From NCBI RefSeq assembly GCF_022557175.1, contig NZ_CP092915.1, positions 3,844,001 to 3,908,000 of the forward strand: DNA of 64,000 nt, written 5' to 3'. Both the position numbers and the translations under genes were made by a program. How positions within the stretch are numbered: the stretch's first letter is position 1; each line of letters opens with the position of its first letter. Of this stretch, positions 39,743-51,476 are shown piece by piece. A model generated the notes under the pieces. It was not told where the DNA came from. It saw only the letters and a program-made list of their open reading frames with translations, and made no database searches. The DNA is from Mycolicibacterium sp. YH-1 (GTDB lineage Bacteria; Actinomycetota; Actinomycetes; Mycobacteriales; Mycobacteriaceae).

Positions 39743-40851
39743 CCGAACACGTAGCCGAATATCTCTCCTCGGGACCATCATTTCGTGAAGGCGAAGTCAT
39801 CGAACGGATCGAGGCGTTCCGCCGACGACGGCCCCGGCTGCACGACACCGTCGTCACTCTCGCTCACGGTGCGGGAGGCAAGGCTTCGGCAGCGCTGGTC
39901 GACGCCGTGTTCGTCGAAGCATTCCGCAATCCGCACCTGGACTCGCTCGGGGACGGAGCGGTGATCGACTTACCGGGCGGCGGGCGGATGGCGCTGTCGA
40001 CCGACTCGTTCGTGGTGCAGCCCCTTCGATTCCCCGGCGGCTCGATTGGGCATCTGGCGGTGCACGGCACGCTCAACGACCTCGCCATGGTCGGCGCAGT
40101 GCCATCCTGGATTACCGCGGCATTCGTGCTCGAAGAGGGTTTTCCCATCGCCGAACTCAGGGACATCGTCGGGGACATGGCCGCCGCGGCCAGTGCGGCA
40201 TCGGTCCAGATCGTCACTGGCGATACTAAAGTCGTGCCGAGAGGTGCCGCGGACGGGTTGTACATCACGACAGCCGGCGCCGGACTGGTCCCACCGGGGC
40301 GGGAACTGACACCGGACAAGGTGCGGCCCGGCGACAAACTCCTAATCTCCGGCACGATCGGTGACCACGGAATGGCTGTGATGCTGGCTCGCGGGGATCT
40401 GGCGATCGAGGCTGACGTCCAGTCCGATACCGCTTCGGTGAGCGGGCTTGTCGAGGCGCTGCTGGCAGCGGCGCCCTCGACTCGATGGCTGCGCGACCCC
40501 ACCCGCGGTGGCGTGGGAACGGTCTGCAACGAGCTGGCTCAGGCCAGCGGACTGGCGGTCGTGCTCGAGGAGAACCAGCTGCCGGTGCGGCCCGAGGTCA
40601 GCGGCGCGTGCGAGATGCTCGGCATCGACCCGCTGTATGTGGCCAACGAGGGCAAGTTCCTTGCCGTCGTCGACCCCAACGAGGCCGCCGCCGCACTGGC
40701 CGCGCTGCGTTCGCAACCGAATGGCAGTGAAGCCACCGAGATCGGCCATATCGCCTACGAACCGAGTGCCACGGTCGTAGTGCGGACCGGATTCGGAGGC
40801 ACCCGCATCGTGGACATGCTTGTCGGTGACCCACTGCCCCGCATCTGCTGA
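39739..40851 (+). CDS. hypE: Hydrogenase expression/formation protein HypE
   Basis: A 370-residue PurM-like enzyme that dehydrates the thiocarboxamide on its own C-terminal cysteine to make cyanide for the active-site iron. C370 is the last residue (LPRIC), as required. The ATP-binding region includes LAHGAGGKAS and STDSFVVQPL; DPTRGGVGTVCNE is the typical C-terminal half. The N-terminal 35 residues, before TVVTLAHGAGG, are longer than in most HypE. The stop is followed by the AGGAAGGA site of the next hypC. Confidence 0.95.
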   Translation: MTEHVAEYLSSGPSFREGEVIERIEAFRRRRPRLHDTVVTLAHGAGGKASAALVDAVFVEAFRNPHLDSLGDGAVIDLPGGGRMALSTDSFVVQPLRFPGGSIGHLAVHGTLNDLAMVGAVPSWITAAFVLEEGFPIAELRDIVGDMAAAASAASVQIVTGDTKVVPRGAADGLYITTAGAGLVPPGRELTPDKVRPGDKLLISGTIGDHGMAVMLARGDLAIEADVQSDTASVSGLVEALLAAAPSTRWLRDPTRGGVGTVCNELAQASGLAVVLEENQLPVRPEVSGACEMLGIDPLYVANEGKFLAVVDPNEAAAALAALRSQPNGSEATEIGHIAYEPSATVVVRTGFGGTRIVDMLVGDPLPRIC

Positions 40852-40864
40852 GGAAGGACACACC

Positions 40865-41137
40865 ATGTGCTTGGGAATCCCGGGGCGGATCGTCGAGATC
40901 ACCGACGCCGCCAATTGTTTGGCCAAAGTCGACGTCAGCGGCGTGCGGCGGGTGATCAGTGTGCGACTTCTGGAGAAGGACATGCCAGAACCTGACGACT
41001 GGGTGCTGGTCCATGTCGGCTTCGCAATGGCCAAGATCGACGAGTCCGAAGCGCTGTTGACGCTCGCGGCCGTCCAGAAGCTCGGCGACGCCTATTCCGA
41101 CGAGATCCAAGCGTTCGACACGTCCGCGATTATCTGA
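40865..41137 (+). CDS. hypC: Hydrogenase maturation chaperone HypC (second copy)
   Basis: A 90-residue HypC with intact MCLGIPGRI (Cys2). It differs from the first copy along most of its length and sits right before hypD, its usual partner. Having two HypC proteins plus the HypC-like fusion suggests a split of work between iron-centre assembly and large-subunit binding. AGGAAGGA lies upstream; the ATG at 40865 gives the essential Cys2. Confidence 0.94.
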   Translation: MCLGIPGRIVEITDAANCLAKVDVSGVRRVISVRLLEKDMPEPDDWVLVHVGFAMAKIDESEALLTLAAVQKLGDAYSDEIQAFDTSAII

Positions 41138-41150
41138 GCTGGAGACGATC

Positions 41151-42296
41151 ATGCGTTTTGTTGACGAATTCCGCGACCCCGCCGCAGCGCGAAGGCTGCT
41201 GGGGGCCATCACTGCTCTGGCTCGGGCTGGTGACCCCGACGAACACTTCAAACTCATGGAGGTGTGCGGAGGGCACACGCACACCATCTACCGGCACGGT
41301 ATCGAGCACCTGCTACCCGACAATGTTGAGCTGGTACACGGCCCAGGTTGCCCGGTGTGCGTGATCCCCATGGGACGCGTCGATGATGCCATCTGGCTGG
41401 CCCAGCGACAGAGCGTCATCTTCACCTGCTTCGGTGACATGATGCGCGTCCCGGGTTCGAACGGCAGCCTGCTGGATGCCAAGGCCAACGGCGCCGACGT
41501 TCGATTCGTGTATTCGCCACTGGACGCGCTGAAGATCGCTGTCGACAATCCCGACAAACAGGTCGTGTTCTTCGCCATCGGGTTCGAGACCACCGCGCCG
41601 TCCACGGCGGTGACACTCGTGCGCGCCCGCGAGCTGGCCGTCGACAACTTCACCGTGTTCTGCAACCACGTCACGATCGTGCCGCCGATCAAGGCGATCC
41701 TGGAGTCCCCCGATCTGCGTCTTGCGGGGTTCCTCGGGCCCGGCCACGTATCCACCGTGGTCGGCAATCGGCCCTACCGCTTCGTTCCCGCGGTGTACAA
41801 GAAGCCACTCGTGGTGGCCGGCTTTGAACCATTGGACATCCTCGCCTCGATAGCGATGCTGCTGCGGCAGATCCGGGAGGGTCGGTGCGAGGTGGAGAAC
41901 CAGTACTCCAGGGTGGTACACGAAGAGGGCAACCCGGCTGCGCTGGCACTGATGAGCGAGGTCTTCGCGGTACGACCGCACTTCGAATGGCGCGGGCTGG
42001 GGTTCATCTCGCAAAGCGCACTGCGTCTGCGCGACGAACTGGCCCAGTTCGACGCCGAACAGCGGTTTGCATTGCCGGGGGTACGGGTCGCGGATCCAAA
42101 GGCCTGCCAGTGCGGTGAGGTACTCAAAGGTGTGCTGAAGCCGTGGGAGTGCAAGGTCTTCGGAACAGCCTGCACCCCCGAAACTCCGATCGGCACCTGC
42201 ATGGTCTCCCCCGAAGGTGCCTGCGCGGCCTACTACAACTTCGGCCGGCTGCACCGCGACGCCGCCACGCTCATCGGGCAGGGTGCATCGACATGA
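41151..42296 (+). CDS. hypD: Hydrogenase formation protein HypD
   Basis: A 381-residue HypD, the iron-sulfur scaffold on which the Fe(CN)2CO group is built with HypC. EVCGGHTHTIYRHG, VHGPGCPVCVIPMGRVD and IFTCFGDMMRVPGS are family signatures with conserved cysteines. The C-terminal cysteines (CQCGEVLKGV..., WECKVFGTACTPETPIGTCMVSPEGACAAYY) hold the [4Fe-4S] cluster. The stop overlaps the next gene start (ATGA). Confidence 0.96.
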   Translation: MRFVDEFRDPAAARRLLGAITALARAGDPDEHFKLMEVCGGHTHTIYRHGIEHLLPDNVELVHGPGCPVCVIPMGRVDDAIWLAQRQSVIFTCFGDMMRVPGSNGSLLDAKANGADVRFVYSPLDALKIAVDNPDKQVVFFAIGFETTAPSTAVTLVRARELAVDNFTVFCNHVTIVPPIKAILESPDLRLAGFLGPGHVSTVVGNRPYRFVPAVYKKPLVVAGFEPLDILASIAMLLRQIREGRCEVENQYSRVVHEEGNPAALALMSEVFAVRPHFEWRGLGFISQSALRLRDELAQFDAEQRFALPGVRVADPKACQCGEVLKGVLKPWECKVFGTACTPETPIGTCMVSPEGACAAYYNFGRLHRDAATLIGQGAST

Positions 42297-43042
42297 CCAT
42301 CGGCGGTGTCGCAGACACCGACGGCGCACAGATGTTCGCGCACTACGCCTATGCCCCCAACCGATTGGGCTACTGCGGACCGTCGGACACGTCGCAACTG
42401 GTTGGCGCCACCCGTGCTGATATCGAAAGAGCAGCAAAGCAATTCACGGGAGCATGGCCCTACCTGAAGGTACTGTCGCGGATGACATGTATTCCCGACC
42501 CGTTGGACCACCGCATCGTCGAATCCTACTGGCTCGGGGGCGGGATCGGAGCTGGGCTGGATCCTCACGCGTTCACCGCCGAGCTCCTCGGCGTGATCGG
42601 CCCCCAAGCCGGCCACTACTGGACCCACCTGAGCGCCGATCTCACCGACGAGGCCGCCCCCAATCACGGCTTCCATGTGTTCGGCGTGTACCCGTGGACA
42701 CGCCTGCTCGGCAAGGGCATGGATGAGCACCCGTTGGCAGTCCTCGACAACTGCCGAATCACCTGGGGTACTGTCCTTTCCAGTGACGATGTCACCGCCG
42801 TCGTGGAATGCCGGCGACTGAGTTGGAACGGTGCCGCATTGTCGCTCGCCGATGAGTCCACATTCCGTACCGATGTCGGCGAGGAAGCGCCGACGGGCAC
42901 TCCCGTGACGACAGGCGATCTCGTCGCACTGCACTGGGGACGGGTGTGCGGCAGACTGACCACCGAGCAAATCCACGCGCTGGAAGCCAGCACATACCAA
43001 CAGCTACAGTCCACCAACCGCCGGTTGGGTAAGCACAGCTGA
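42293..43042 (+). CDS. Uncharacterised hydrogenase-operon protein X (249 aa)
   Basis: A 249-residue soluble protein that I do not recognise with certainty. It begins FAHYAYAPNRLGYCGP and has an aromatic-rich middle (FTGAWPYLKVLSRMTCIPDP and HYWTHLSADL), then FHVFGVYPWTRLLG and a beta-rich end with VALHWGRVCGRLT. It overlaps hypD by four bases and shares one base with the next gene, so it belongs to the operon. No catalytic motif is evident. Confidence 0.75.
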   Translation: MTIGGVADTDGAQMFAHYAYAPNRLGYCGPSDTSQLVGATRADIERAAKQFTGAWPYLKVLSRMTCIPDPLDHRIVESYWLGGGIGAGLDPHAFTAELLGVIGPQAGHYWTHLSADLTDEAAPNHGFHVFGVYPWTRLLGKGMDEHPLAVLDNCRITWGTVLSSDDVTAVVECRRLSWNGAALSLADESTFRTDVGEEAPTGTPVTTGDLVALHWGRVCGRLTTEQIHALEASTYQQLQSTNRRLGKHS

Positions 43043-43875
43043 TGAGACCGCGCATCGTTCAGACCGACGACCAGATCGGTTTCTACTGGGTGAATGCGGC
43101 CGGCGCGCCCTGCACGTTACAGGACCTCGTCCTCGGAGACGACGAGCCCGATCGCCTGGTCGCAACTCATCTCGAAGCACTCGATGACGCGTTGATCATC
43201 GCCGCCGCGCGATTCGGGGAACTGCTGGGCGGCGGCAAACAGCCCACCACGCAGGAGCGCGATGACCTCGCCGTCCTTTACCAGTGCCTGGATCGGCTTG
43301 TGTACGAATACGCTTCGTCGACCGAGGTATGCGGCGTTGTGCCCGATGTCCGGGCCGGCAAGATCATCGGCACGGCAGCACTCTTCTCGATCTGTGCTCG
43401 ATCTCCCCTTGATTTGCTGGGTCCGGCACCGCTTGACGGCGAACTCGACGAAGCCCCCATCGGTGTGGTCTCCGGTTTCGGCGAGATGCAGCTCGTCGAT
43501 CCCGGTATGCCATGGAAAGGCGGCAGGTGGATTCTCAAATCCGAGTCCGGACAACGGTATCCATTGACATTGGCGACCATGCTCTTCGACAGCTCAGGCG
43601 TGAACAAGGATGCCGCCCGGCGTGAACACCGTGACGTCATCGAATCGTGCGCCCACAGTTTGACACTGACCGAAGCCGATCCCCTAACGGTGGCATGTGC
43701 GTTGGATTGGCTACTGTACGACTGGTTGATGGCCCACCGGGAGGACCCTGAAAGTGCTGCGATCACCTTCCCGAAAGGGCATGAGTCAGACGCAGAACTG
43801 CTCGTGTCAGCGGCATCTGCATCGGTTCGAGCGCGAGCCCACTTCGATCCCGGGCTGTCCGCCGCCACGACGTAG
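43042..43875 (+). CDS. Uncharacterised hydrogenase-operon protein Y (277 aa)
   Basis: A 277-residue acidic soluble protein, last gene of the hydrogenase operon. No family is recognised. It has a short N-terminal beta segment (RIVQTDDQIGFYWVN), a helical middle, then LYQCLDRLVYEYASSTEVCGV and SPLDLLGPAP. The ATG shares one base with the previous stop. It ends 11 bases before the end of the convergent frameshifted gene, which marks the border with the conserved core region. Confidence 0.7.
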   Translation: MRPRIVQTDDQIGFYWVNAAGAPCTLQDLVLGDDEPDRLVATHLEALDDALIIAAARFGELLGGGKQPTTQERDDLAVLYQCLDRLVYEYASSTEVCGVVPDVRAGKIIGTAALFSICARSPLDLLGPAPLDGELDEAPIGVVSGFGEMQLVDPGMPWKGGRWILKSESGQRYPLTLATMLFDSSGVNKDAARREHRDVIESCAHSLTLTEADPLTVACALDWLLYDWLMAHREDPESAAITFPKGHESDAELLVSAASASVRARAHFDPGLSAATT

Positions 43876-43886
43876 TGCATCAAGTC

Positions 43887-44299
43887 CTACATCAAGTGCG
43901 ACAGCACCCGGCCGAACTGCGTGAGCCGCTGCATCTGGGCCAGCCCGCCGTCCTCGAGCACCTCGAACTCGGTGGTGAGGATGTGGTCGGTGATGGTCGA
44001 CAGGAGGATCGTCCGCACCGATGCGTCGAGGATGACCCGCGGCTCGCTCCCCTGCGAGGTGGACAACTCGTCATCGCGCGCCACATGATGAGCCAGCGGC
44101 CGTCGGTCAGCACGATCTCCTGCCACACCGCCTCGCCCCATGACTCCTGACTGACACCGCGCGACATGATGAACGACTTGATCGACGTGTCGTCGACCAT
44201 CGACTGCAGTTGGTCGAGCGCCAACTCCGGATCCAGCAGGTAGATGCGTGCCGCCTCGTCAACCGAGGCGTACGGCGCCCAGTCCTCCGGAGGGCTCAC
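43887..44299 (-). pseudogene. Rv2532c-like gene, interrupted by a frameshift
   Basis: Two minus-strand frames together make one protein of about 137 residues. The first (from the ATG at 44299) reads to TDGRWLIMWRA, then loses sense; the second picks up with DDELSTSQGSEPRVILDASV and runs to 43887. One missing base in the CGCGCG run at about 44075-44080 explains the shift. Position after nusB and the length match M. tuberculosis Rv2532c (function unknown). It may be a true lesion or a sequencing error. Confidence 0.75.
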
Positions 44300-44791
44300 C
44301 TATGAGCCCTCCGGAGGGGCTGTGGTGGCCCCGCGTACCGCGGCGGCTGCCGCACGGATCTGCGGGGTGACGAGCATGACCTGGCCCAGTACGCCGTTGA
44401 CGAAGCCCGGGGAGTCATCGGTTGACAGCTTCTTGGCCAGCTCGACGGCCTCGTCGACGGCGACCGGCTCGGGGACGTCCTCGGCGTGCAGCAGCTCCCA
44501 CACCGCGACGCGCAGGATCGCGCGGTCGACCGCGGGAAGCCGCTCCAGGGTCCAGCCCTGCAGGTGCGCCGAGATCAGGTCGTCGATGTGGGCGGCGTGC
44601 TCGGTGACGCCATGCGCGACGGTCACCGTGTACGGGTTCAGGCCCGAGGTCTCGGCATCGCTCTCGGCCAGGGTGGTGCGTGAGTCCGCGATCTCGGCGG
44701 CGGTCATACCGCGCGCCTCGGCCTCGAACAGGACTTCTACGGCCCGCTTGCGGGCCTGATGCCGACCCCGGTCGGATCGGCGGTCAGGCAT
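44300..44791 (-). CDS. nusB: Transcription antitermination protein NusB
   Basis: A 163-residue all-helical NusB that binds rRNA leader boxA with NusE. The N-terminal [19 protein letters not shown] and the middle [17 protein letters not shown] with [15 protein letters not shown] are family motifs. The stop directly abuts the start of the next minus-strand gene, and the start overlaps the end of efp by eight bases. Confidence 0.95.
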   Translation of the reverse strand: MPDRRSDRGRHQARKRAVEVLFEAEARGMTAAEIADSRTTLAESDAETSGLNPYTVTVAHGVTEHAAHIDDLISAHLQGWTLERLPAVDRAILRVAVWELLHAEDVPEPVAVDEAVELAKKLSTDDSPGFVNGVLGQVMLVTPQIRAAAAAVRGATTAPPEGS

Positions 44792-45347
44792 TCACCCGAC
44801 CCAGGTAGTTGCCGTCACGGGAATCGACCTTGAGCTTGTCACCGGTGTTGATGAACAGCGGCACCTGGATCTCGGCACCCGTCTCCATGGTGGCCGGCTT
44901 GGTGCCCGCGCTGGAGCGATCACCCTGCAGACCCGGGTCGGTGTGGCTGACCACCAGCTCGACGGTGACGGGAAGTTCGAGGTACAGCGGCACGCCGTCG
45001 TGGAACGCGATCTGGACCGGCATGCTCTCCAACAGGTAGTCGGCGGAGGTTCCGACCAGCGCCTCCGGAAGCGGGTGCTGCTCGTAGTTCTCGGAGTCCA
45101 TGAACACGAAGTCGCTGCCGTCGCGGTACAGGTAGGTGGCATCGCGCCGGTCGACGGTCGCGGTCTCGACCTTCACACCGGCGTTGTAGGTCTTGTCGAC
45201 AACCTTGCCGGACACCACGTTCTTGAGCTTGGTGCGCACGAACGCCGGCCCCTTGCCGGGCTTGACGTGCTGGAACTCGGTGATCTGCCACAGCTGGCCG
45301 TCGATCTGCAGGACGAGTCCGTTCTTGAAATCTGCGGTCGAAGCCAC
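44784..45347 (-). CDS. efp: Elongation factor P
   Basis: A 187-residue EF-P, which helps ribosomes past proline runs. The GTG at 45347 gives the standard N-terminus ([11 protein letters not shown]), and the loop [15 protein letters not shown] with its lysine at the P-site tip is intact. The three-domain sequence is nearly unbroken to NYLGRVNA. An AGGAG lies 11 bases upstream of the start. Confidence 0.96.
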   Translation of the reverse strand: MASTADFKNGLVLQIDGQLWQITEFQHVKPGKGPAFVRTKLKNVVSGKVVDKTYNAGVKVETATVDRRDATYLYRDGSDFVFMDSENYEQHPLPEALVGTSADYLLESMPVQIAFHDGVPLYLELPVTVELVVSHTDPGLQGDRSSAGTKPATMETGAEIQVPLFINTGDKLKVDSRDGNYLGRVNA

Positions 45348-45361
45348 GTTGGGTACAACTC

Positions 45362-46453
45362 CTAAAGGATGGCCAGTTCCTTGGGGAACCGGGTAAGCAA
45401 TTCGGGTGCGGGTGCACATCCACTGCCCACGACCAGTGTGTCCTCGATGCGGACACCGCCGTAGCCGGGCAGGTATACACCGGGTTCCACGGTCACGGCA
45501 GAACCAGCAAGCAGTGTACCGGCGGAGGACGCGCTGATTCCCGGCGCTTCGTGGATCTGCAGTCCGACGCCGTGTCCGAGGCCGTGGCCGAAGTTCTCCG
45601 CGTACCCGGCATCGGCGATGACCTGCCGCGATGCACTGTCGACGTCGCGTAGCGACATCCCCGGCGCCAGCGCCTCTCGCCCCATCCGCTGCGCCGTCGC
45701 CACCAGGTCGTAGACGTCGAGCTGCCACTGCGCGACGGGTGACAGCGCGAAGGTCCTCGTCATATCCGAGTGGTAGCCCGCCACCAGCGCACCGAAGTCG
45801 ATCTTGACCAGGTCCCCCGCGACCAGTGTCGCGTCGGTCGGACGGTGGTGCGGGATCGCCGAGTTGGGCCCCGCAGCCACGATGGTCTCGAACGACACCC
45901 CGTCGGCGCCGTGGTCGAGCATCCGGGACTCCAGGTCGCGGGCGACCTCCTTCTCGGTACGGCCCGACCGCAGCCCGCCCGCCGCCACCAAATCGGCCAG
46001 CGCGGCATCGGCGGCCTCGCAGGCCAGGCGAAGCATCGCGATCTCGCCGGCGTCCTTGACCTCGCGCAGCGCCTCGACGGTGCCCGCGGCACGGACGAAC
46101 TCGACGGCACCCGCTGCATGCTTAAGGGTGGCGAACCCATCCACGGTGACGACGTGGCTCTCGAAGCCGAGCCTGCGCACTCCGCGTTCGGCGGCGCACG
46201 CCGACAGATAGGGGCCGCATGCCCGCTCGATGACGACCTCGGCGTCCGGGGACTGCGCCGCGGCCTGCGTCACGTAGCGCCCGTCGGTCGCCAACACGGG
46301 TGTGTCGTCGTCGACACGAATCAACAATGCCGCGTTGGAACCGGTGAATCCGGATAGATAACGCACGTTGACCAGGTCTGTTATCAACATCGCGTCCAGC
46401 TCGACCGCGGCGAGTCGACGACGCAACCTCTCCCTGCGCTGGGAAATCGTCAC
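45362..46453 (-). CDS. pepQ: Xaa-Pro dipeptidase / aminopeptidase P-type
   Basis: A 363-residue M24 metallopeptidase. The N-terminal creatinase-like domain is followed by the catalytic pita-bread domain, with metal ligands in [37 protein letters not shown] and [19 protein letters not shown]. It cleaves dipeptides ending in proline. The start codon is GTG. Gene order pepQ-efp-nusB follows M. tuberculosis Rv2535c-Rv2533c. Confidence 0.93.
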   Translation of the reverse strand: MTISQRRERLRRRLAAVELDAMLITDLVNVRYLSGFTGSNAALLIRVDDDTPVLATDGRYVTQAAAQSPDAEVVIERACGPYLSACAAERGVRRLGFESHVVTVDGFATLKHAAGAVEFVRAAGTVEALREVKDAGEIAMLRLACEAADAALADLVAAGGLRSGRTEKEVARDLESRMLDHGADGVSFETIVAAGPNSAIPHHRPTDATLVAGDLVKIDFGALVAGYHSDMTRTFALSPVAQWQLDVYDLVATAQRMGREALAPGMSLRDVDSASRQVIADAGYAENFGHGLGHGVGLQIHEAPGISASSAGTLLAGSAVTVEPGVYLPGYGGVRIEDTLVVGSGCAPAPELLTRFPKELAIL

Positions 46454-46486
46454 GGTGCATGACCGTACTCGCTAGGGTGTGCCCTC

Positions 46487-47056
46487 ATGAGCAAGTGGTT
46501 GCTGCGCGGACTGGTGTTCGCCGCCCTGATGGTCGTCGTCCGATTGCTTCAAGGCGCGTTGATCAACGCCTGGGAAACCCAGGCACTACTGATCAGTGTG
46601 ACGCTGGTGGTGTTGTTCGGCCTCGCCTCATTCGTCTGGGGCATCCTCGACGGCCGTGCTGACGCGGCAGCCAATCCCGACCCCGACCGTCGTGGTGACC
46701 TCGCGATGACGTGGCTGCTCGCCGGACTCTTCGCCGGCGTCGTCAGCGGGTTCGTGGCGTGGTTCATCTCGCTCTTCTACAACAACGTCTACGCCGAGGC
46801 TCTCCTCAACGAGGTCACCACCTTCGCCGCGTTCACCGCGCTGGTGACCTTCCTGACCGCCATCGCCGGTGTGTCCGTGGGCCGCTACCTCATTGACCGC
46901 AATGCAGCACCCCTGGAGCGGCAGCGGGAGGGCACCGACACCGACCGTGCCGACACCGATGTCTTCGAGGCCGTCCGCGACGATGCACAGCCGACCGCCG
47001 CGGTCGCCTCATCGGGTGGCACCGAGGAGACGCCGAACGGCGACCGTCAGGCTTGA
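46487..47056 (+). CDS. Four-helix membrane protein, Rv2536-like (B-4DMT type)
   Basis: A 189-residue membrane protein with four hydrophobic helices (about residues 5-24, 33-53, 73-93 and 106-127) and an acidic, disordered C-terminal tail. It matches the mycobacterial Rv2536 position between pepQ and aroQ and the family called B-4DMT transporters. It is transcribed divergently from pepQ across 33 bases. Substrate unknown. Confidence 0.8.
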   Translation: MSKWLLRGLVFAALMVVVRLLQGALINAWETQALLISVTLVVLFGLASFVWGILDGRADAAANPDPDRRGDLAMTWLLAGLFAGVVSGFVAWFISLFYNNVYAEALLNEVTTFAAFTALVTFLTAIAGVSVGRYLIDRNAAPLERQREGTDTDRADTDVFEAVRDDAQPTAAVASSGGTEETPNGDRQA

Positions 47057-47069
47057 GGGGCAGCGAGAA

Positions 47070-49222
<2,153 letters not shown>

Positions 49223-49223
<1 letters not shown>

Positions 49224-50452
49224 CAGCCCGACGCCCGCGCCGCCGGATCGATCCCGCGGTCGGCGCCCGACCGGGCCGCGACAGCGCGCAGGTAGCTGTC
49301 GACGTTGGATCGCGTCTCAGCCACGGAGTCCCCGCCGAACTTCCTCAGTGTGGCGCGCGCGAGCACAAGGGCGACCATGGTCTCGGCCACCACGCCCGCG
49401 GCGGGCACCGCACACACGTCGGAGCGCTGGTGGATGGCGACCGCCTCGTCGCCGGTGGCCATGTCGACCGTCGCCAGGGCGCGAGGCACCGTCGAGATCG
49501 GCTTCATGGCGGCCCGCACGCGCAGGGCCTGACCGTTGGTCATACCGCCCTCAAGCCCGCCCGCGCGATTCGTCGAGCGAAGGACGCCGTCGGGTCCGGG
49601 GTAGATCTCGTCGTGGGCGACGCTGCCGCGGCGTCGCGCGGTCTCAAAGCCGTCACCGATCTCGACGCCCTTGATGGCCTGAATTCCCATCAGCGCGGCA
49701 GCAAGCTGGCTGTCGAGCCGATCCTCGCCACTGGTGAACGAGCCAAGTCCGATGGGGAGGCCGTCGACGACCACCTCGACGACGCCACCGAGGGTGTCGC
49801 CGTCCTTCTTCGCGTCCTCGATCTCGGTGATCATCGACTTCTCGGCGGCCTCGTCGAAAGCCCGCACCGGGCTGTCGTCGATCCGGGCGAGGTCCTCGGG
49901 CCGTGGCGGTGGACCGTCGTACGCCGCGGAGGCGCCGATGGAGATGACGTGTGAGAGCACCTCAACGCCGAGTACCTCGCGAAGGAAGGCCCTCGCGATG
50001 GTGCCTGCAGCGACTCGGGCTGCGGTCTCGCGGGCGCTGGCGCGCTCGAGAACCGGCCGGGCGTCGTCGAACCCGTACTTGAGCATGCCCGCGTAATCGG
50101 CGTGACCAGGTCGGGGGCGGGTCAGCGGGGCATTACGCGCCACGTCGAGTTCGGCGGGATCCACGGGATCCGACGCCATCACGGTCTCCCACTTGGGCCA
50201 CTCCGTGTTGCCGATCTCGATGGCGATCGGACCACCCATCGTGAGCCCATGCCGGATCCCGGCGAGCATCGTGACCTCGTCGGCCTCGAACTTCATCCGG
50301 GCGCCGCGGCCGTAGCCCAGGCGTCGCCGCCTCAGCTGCCCCGCAATGTCCTCAGTGGTAACGCCGACACCGGCGACCATGCCCTCAACCACGGCCACCA
50401 ACGCGCGGCCGTGAGATTCACCAGCAGTGGTCCATCGCAACACGCGTCCCAT
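49223..50452 (-). CDS. aroC: Chorismate synthase
   Basis: A 409-residue FMN-dependent chorismate synthase. [17 protein letters not shown] is the classic N-terminal signature; [21 protein letters not shown] and [12 protein letters not shown] hold further active-site residues, and [21 protein letters not shown] ends the domain. It heads the aro operon aroC-aroK-aroB-aroQ and shares one base with aroK. M. tuberculosis calls it AroF. Confidence 0.96.
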
Positions 50453-50485
50453 CTTCCCATGGCACGCCGAACCTGACGTAATCCG

Positions 50486-50995
50486 TCACGCCGAGGCGTC
50501 CCGCGCCAGGCTGCACTGCAGCAGGATGGTGTCGACGAAGCGGCCGTGTTTGTGGCCGACGCGGGTCAGGCGCCCGGCCTCGACGAAACCGAACCGGCCG
50601 TGCAGGCGCACCGATGCGGGGTCACCGCTGTCGGCGATAACCGCGATCACCTCCCTGACCCCGACGTCCCTGCAGGCCTCGAGCAGGGCCGTCATCAGCT
50701 CGGTGCCGCACCCCAAGCCGACAGCCCACGGCGCGACGTAGACCGAGTCCTCGACGGTGGCGCGGTAGGCCGGCCGGGCCTTCCACGGCGCGCAGTAGGC
50801 ATATCCGGCGACGGAACCATGGCGTTCGGTGACCAGGAACGGTAGGCCCACCTCGGTGATCGTGCCGAGACGCCGCAGCCACTCCTGGGCGTCGGGCGGA
50901 TCGACCTCGAACGTCGCGACGCTGCCGGTCACGTAGTGCTCGTAGATCTCCGCGATGGCGGGGAGGTCGGACGGCTGGGCGAGGCGTGCTGGCAT
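50486..50995 (-). CDS. GNAT acetyltransferase, phosphinothricin-acetyltransferase-like
   Basis: A 169-residue GNAT enzyme of the PAT/Bar type. LPAIAEIYEHYVTGSVATFE at the start and AYCAPWKARPAYRATVEDSVYV (substrate loop) are typical; GLGCGTELMTALLEAC binds acetyl-CoA. Such proteins acetylate amino-acid-like compounds. ATG at 50995 is the likely start; a GTG six bases upstream is possible. It stands between aroC and the prepilin peptidase on the same strand. Confidence 0.88.
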   Translation of the reverse strand: MPARLAQPSDLPAIAEIYEHYVTGSVATFEVDPPDAQEWLRRLGTITEVGLPFLVTERHGSVAGYAYCAPWKARPAYRATVEDSVYVAPWAVGLGCGTELMTALLEACRDVGVREVIAVIADSGDPASVRLHGRFGFVEAGRLTRVGHKHGRFVDTILLQCSLARDASA

Positions 50996-51014
50996 GGTCA
51001 CACCACCGTATGGC

Positions 51015-51467
51015 TCAGGTGATCGCCACCGCGACGGCTGTGGCGGTCGCCACGCACATTGCCGGTCCGTGCGGAACACCCGCCGCGCGACGCAAACCGG
51101 CTCCGCGGCGCAGGGCCGCCCCGATGGCCCACAGCACTGTCAGCAGCGGGGCGCCAAGCGCGGCCAACAGCCACACATCAAGACCGAACGCCCCGCACAG
51201 CGCGCCCACGCCGATGGCGAGCTTGACGTCGCCCGCGCCAAGGCCGGCGGGCGATATCAGGTGCACGACCAGATAACACCCGGCCAACGCGGCAGCCCCG
51301 GCCAGCGCCGCCGGCCCGCGATCGTTCGCCGCCGCGATCACCAGCACGACTGCCGCTCCCGGAAGGGTCAGGGCGTTGGGCAGCCGCTGCTGGCGAATGT
51401 CGTAGACGCTCAAGGCGGTGAGCCAGACCAGCACGAGCACACACCCCACCGCAGGCGCCGCCCCCAT
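51015..51467 (-). CDS. A24-type prepilin peptidase
   Basis: A 150-residue membrane protein with about five helices. The two catalytic aspartates of type IV prepilin peptidases are in SVYDIRQQRLPN and GAGDVKLAIG. The N-terminal methyltransferase domain is absent, as is normal in actinobacteria. Its place before aroE matches M. tuberculosis Rv2551c. No pilin genes are nearby. Confidence 0.9.
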   Translation of the reverse strand: MGAAPAVGCVLVLVWLTALSVYDIRQQRLPNALTLPGAAVVLVIAAANDRGPAALAGAAALAGCYLVVHLISPAGLGAGDVKLAIGVGALCGAFGLDVWLLAALGAPLLTVLWAIGAALRRGAGLRRAAGVPHGPAMCVATATAVAVAIT

Positions 51468-51476
51468 CTGAAAAGG

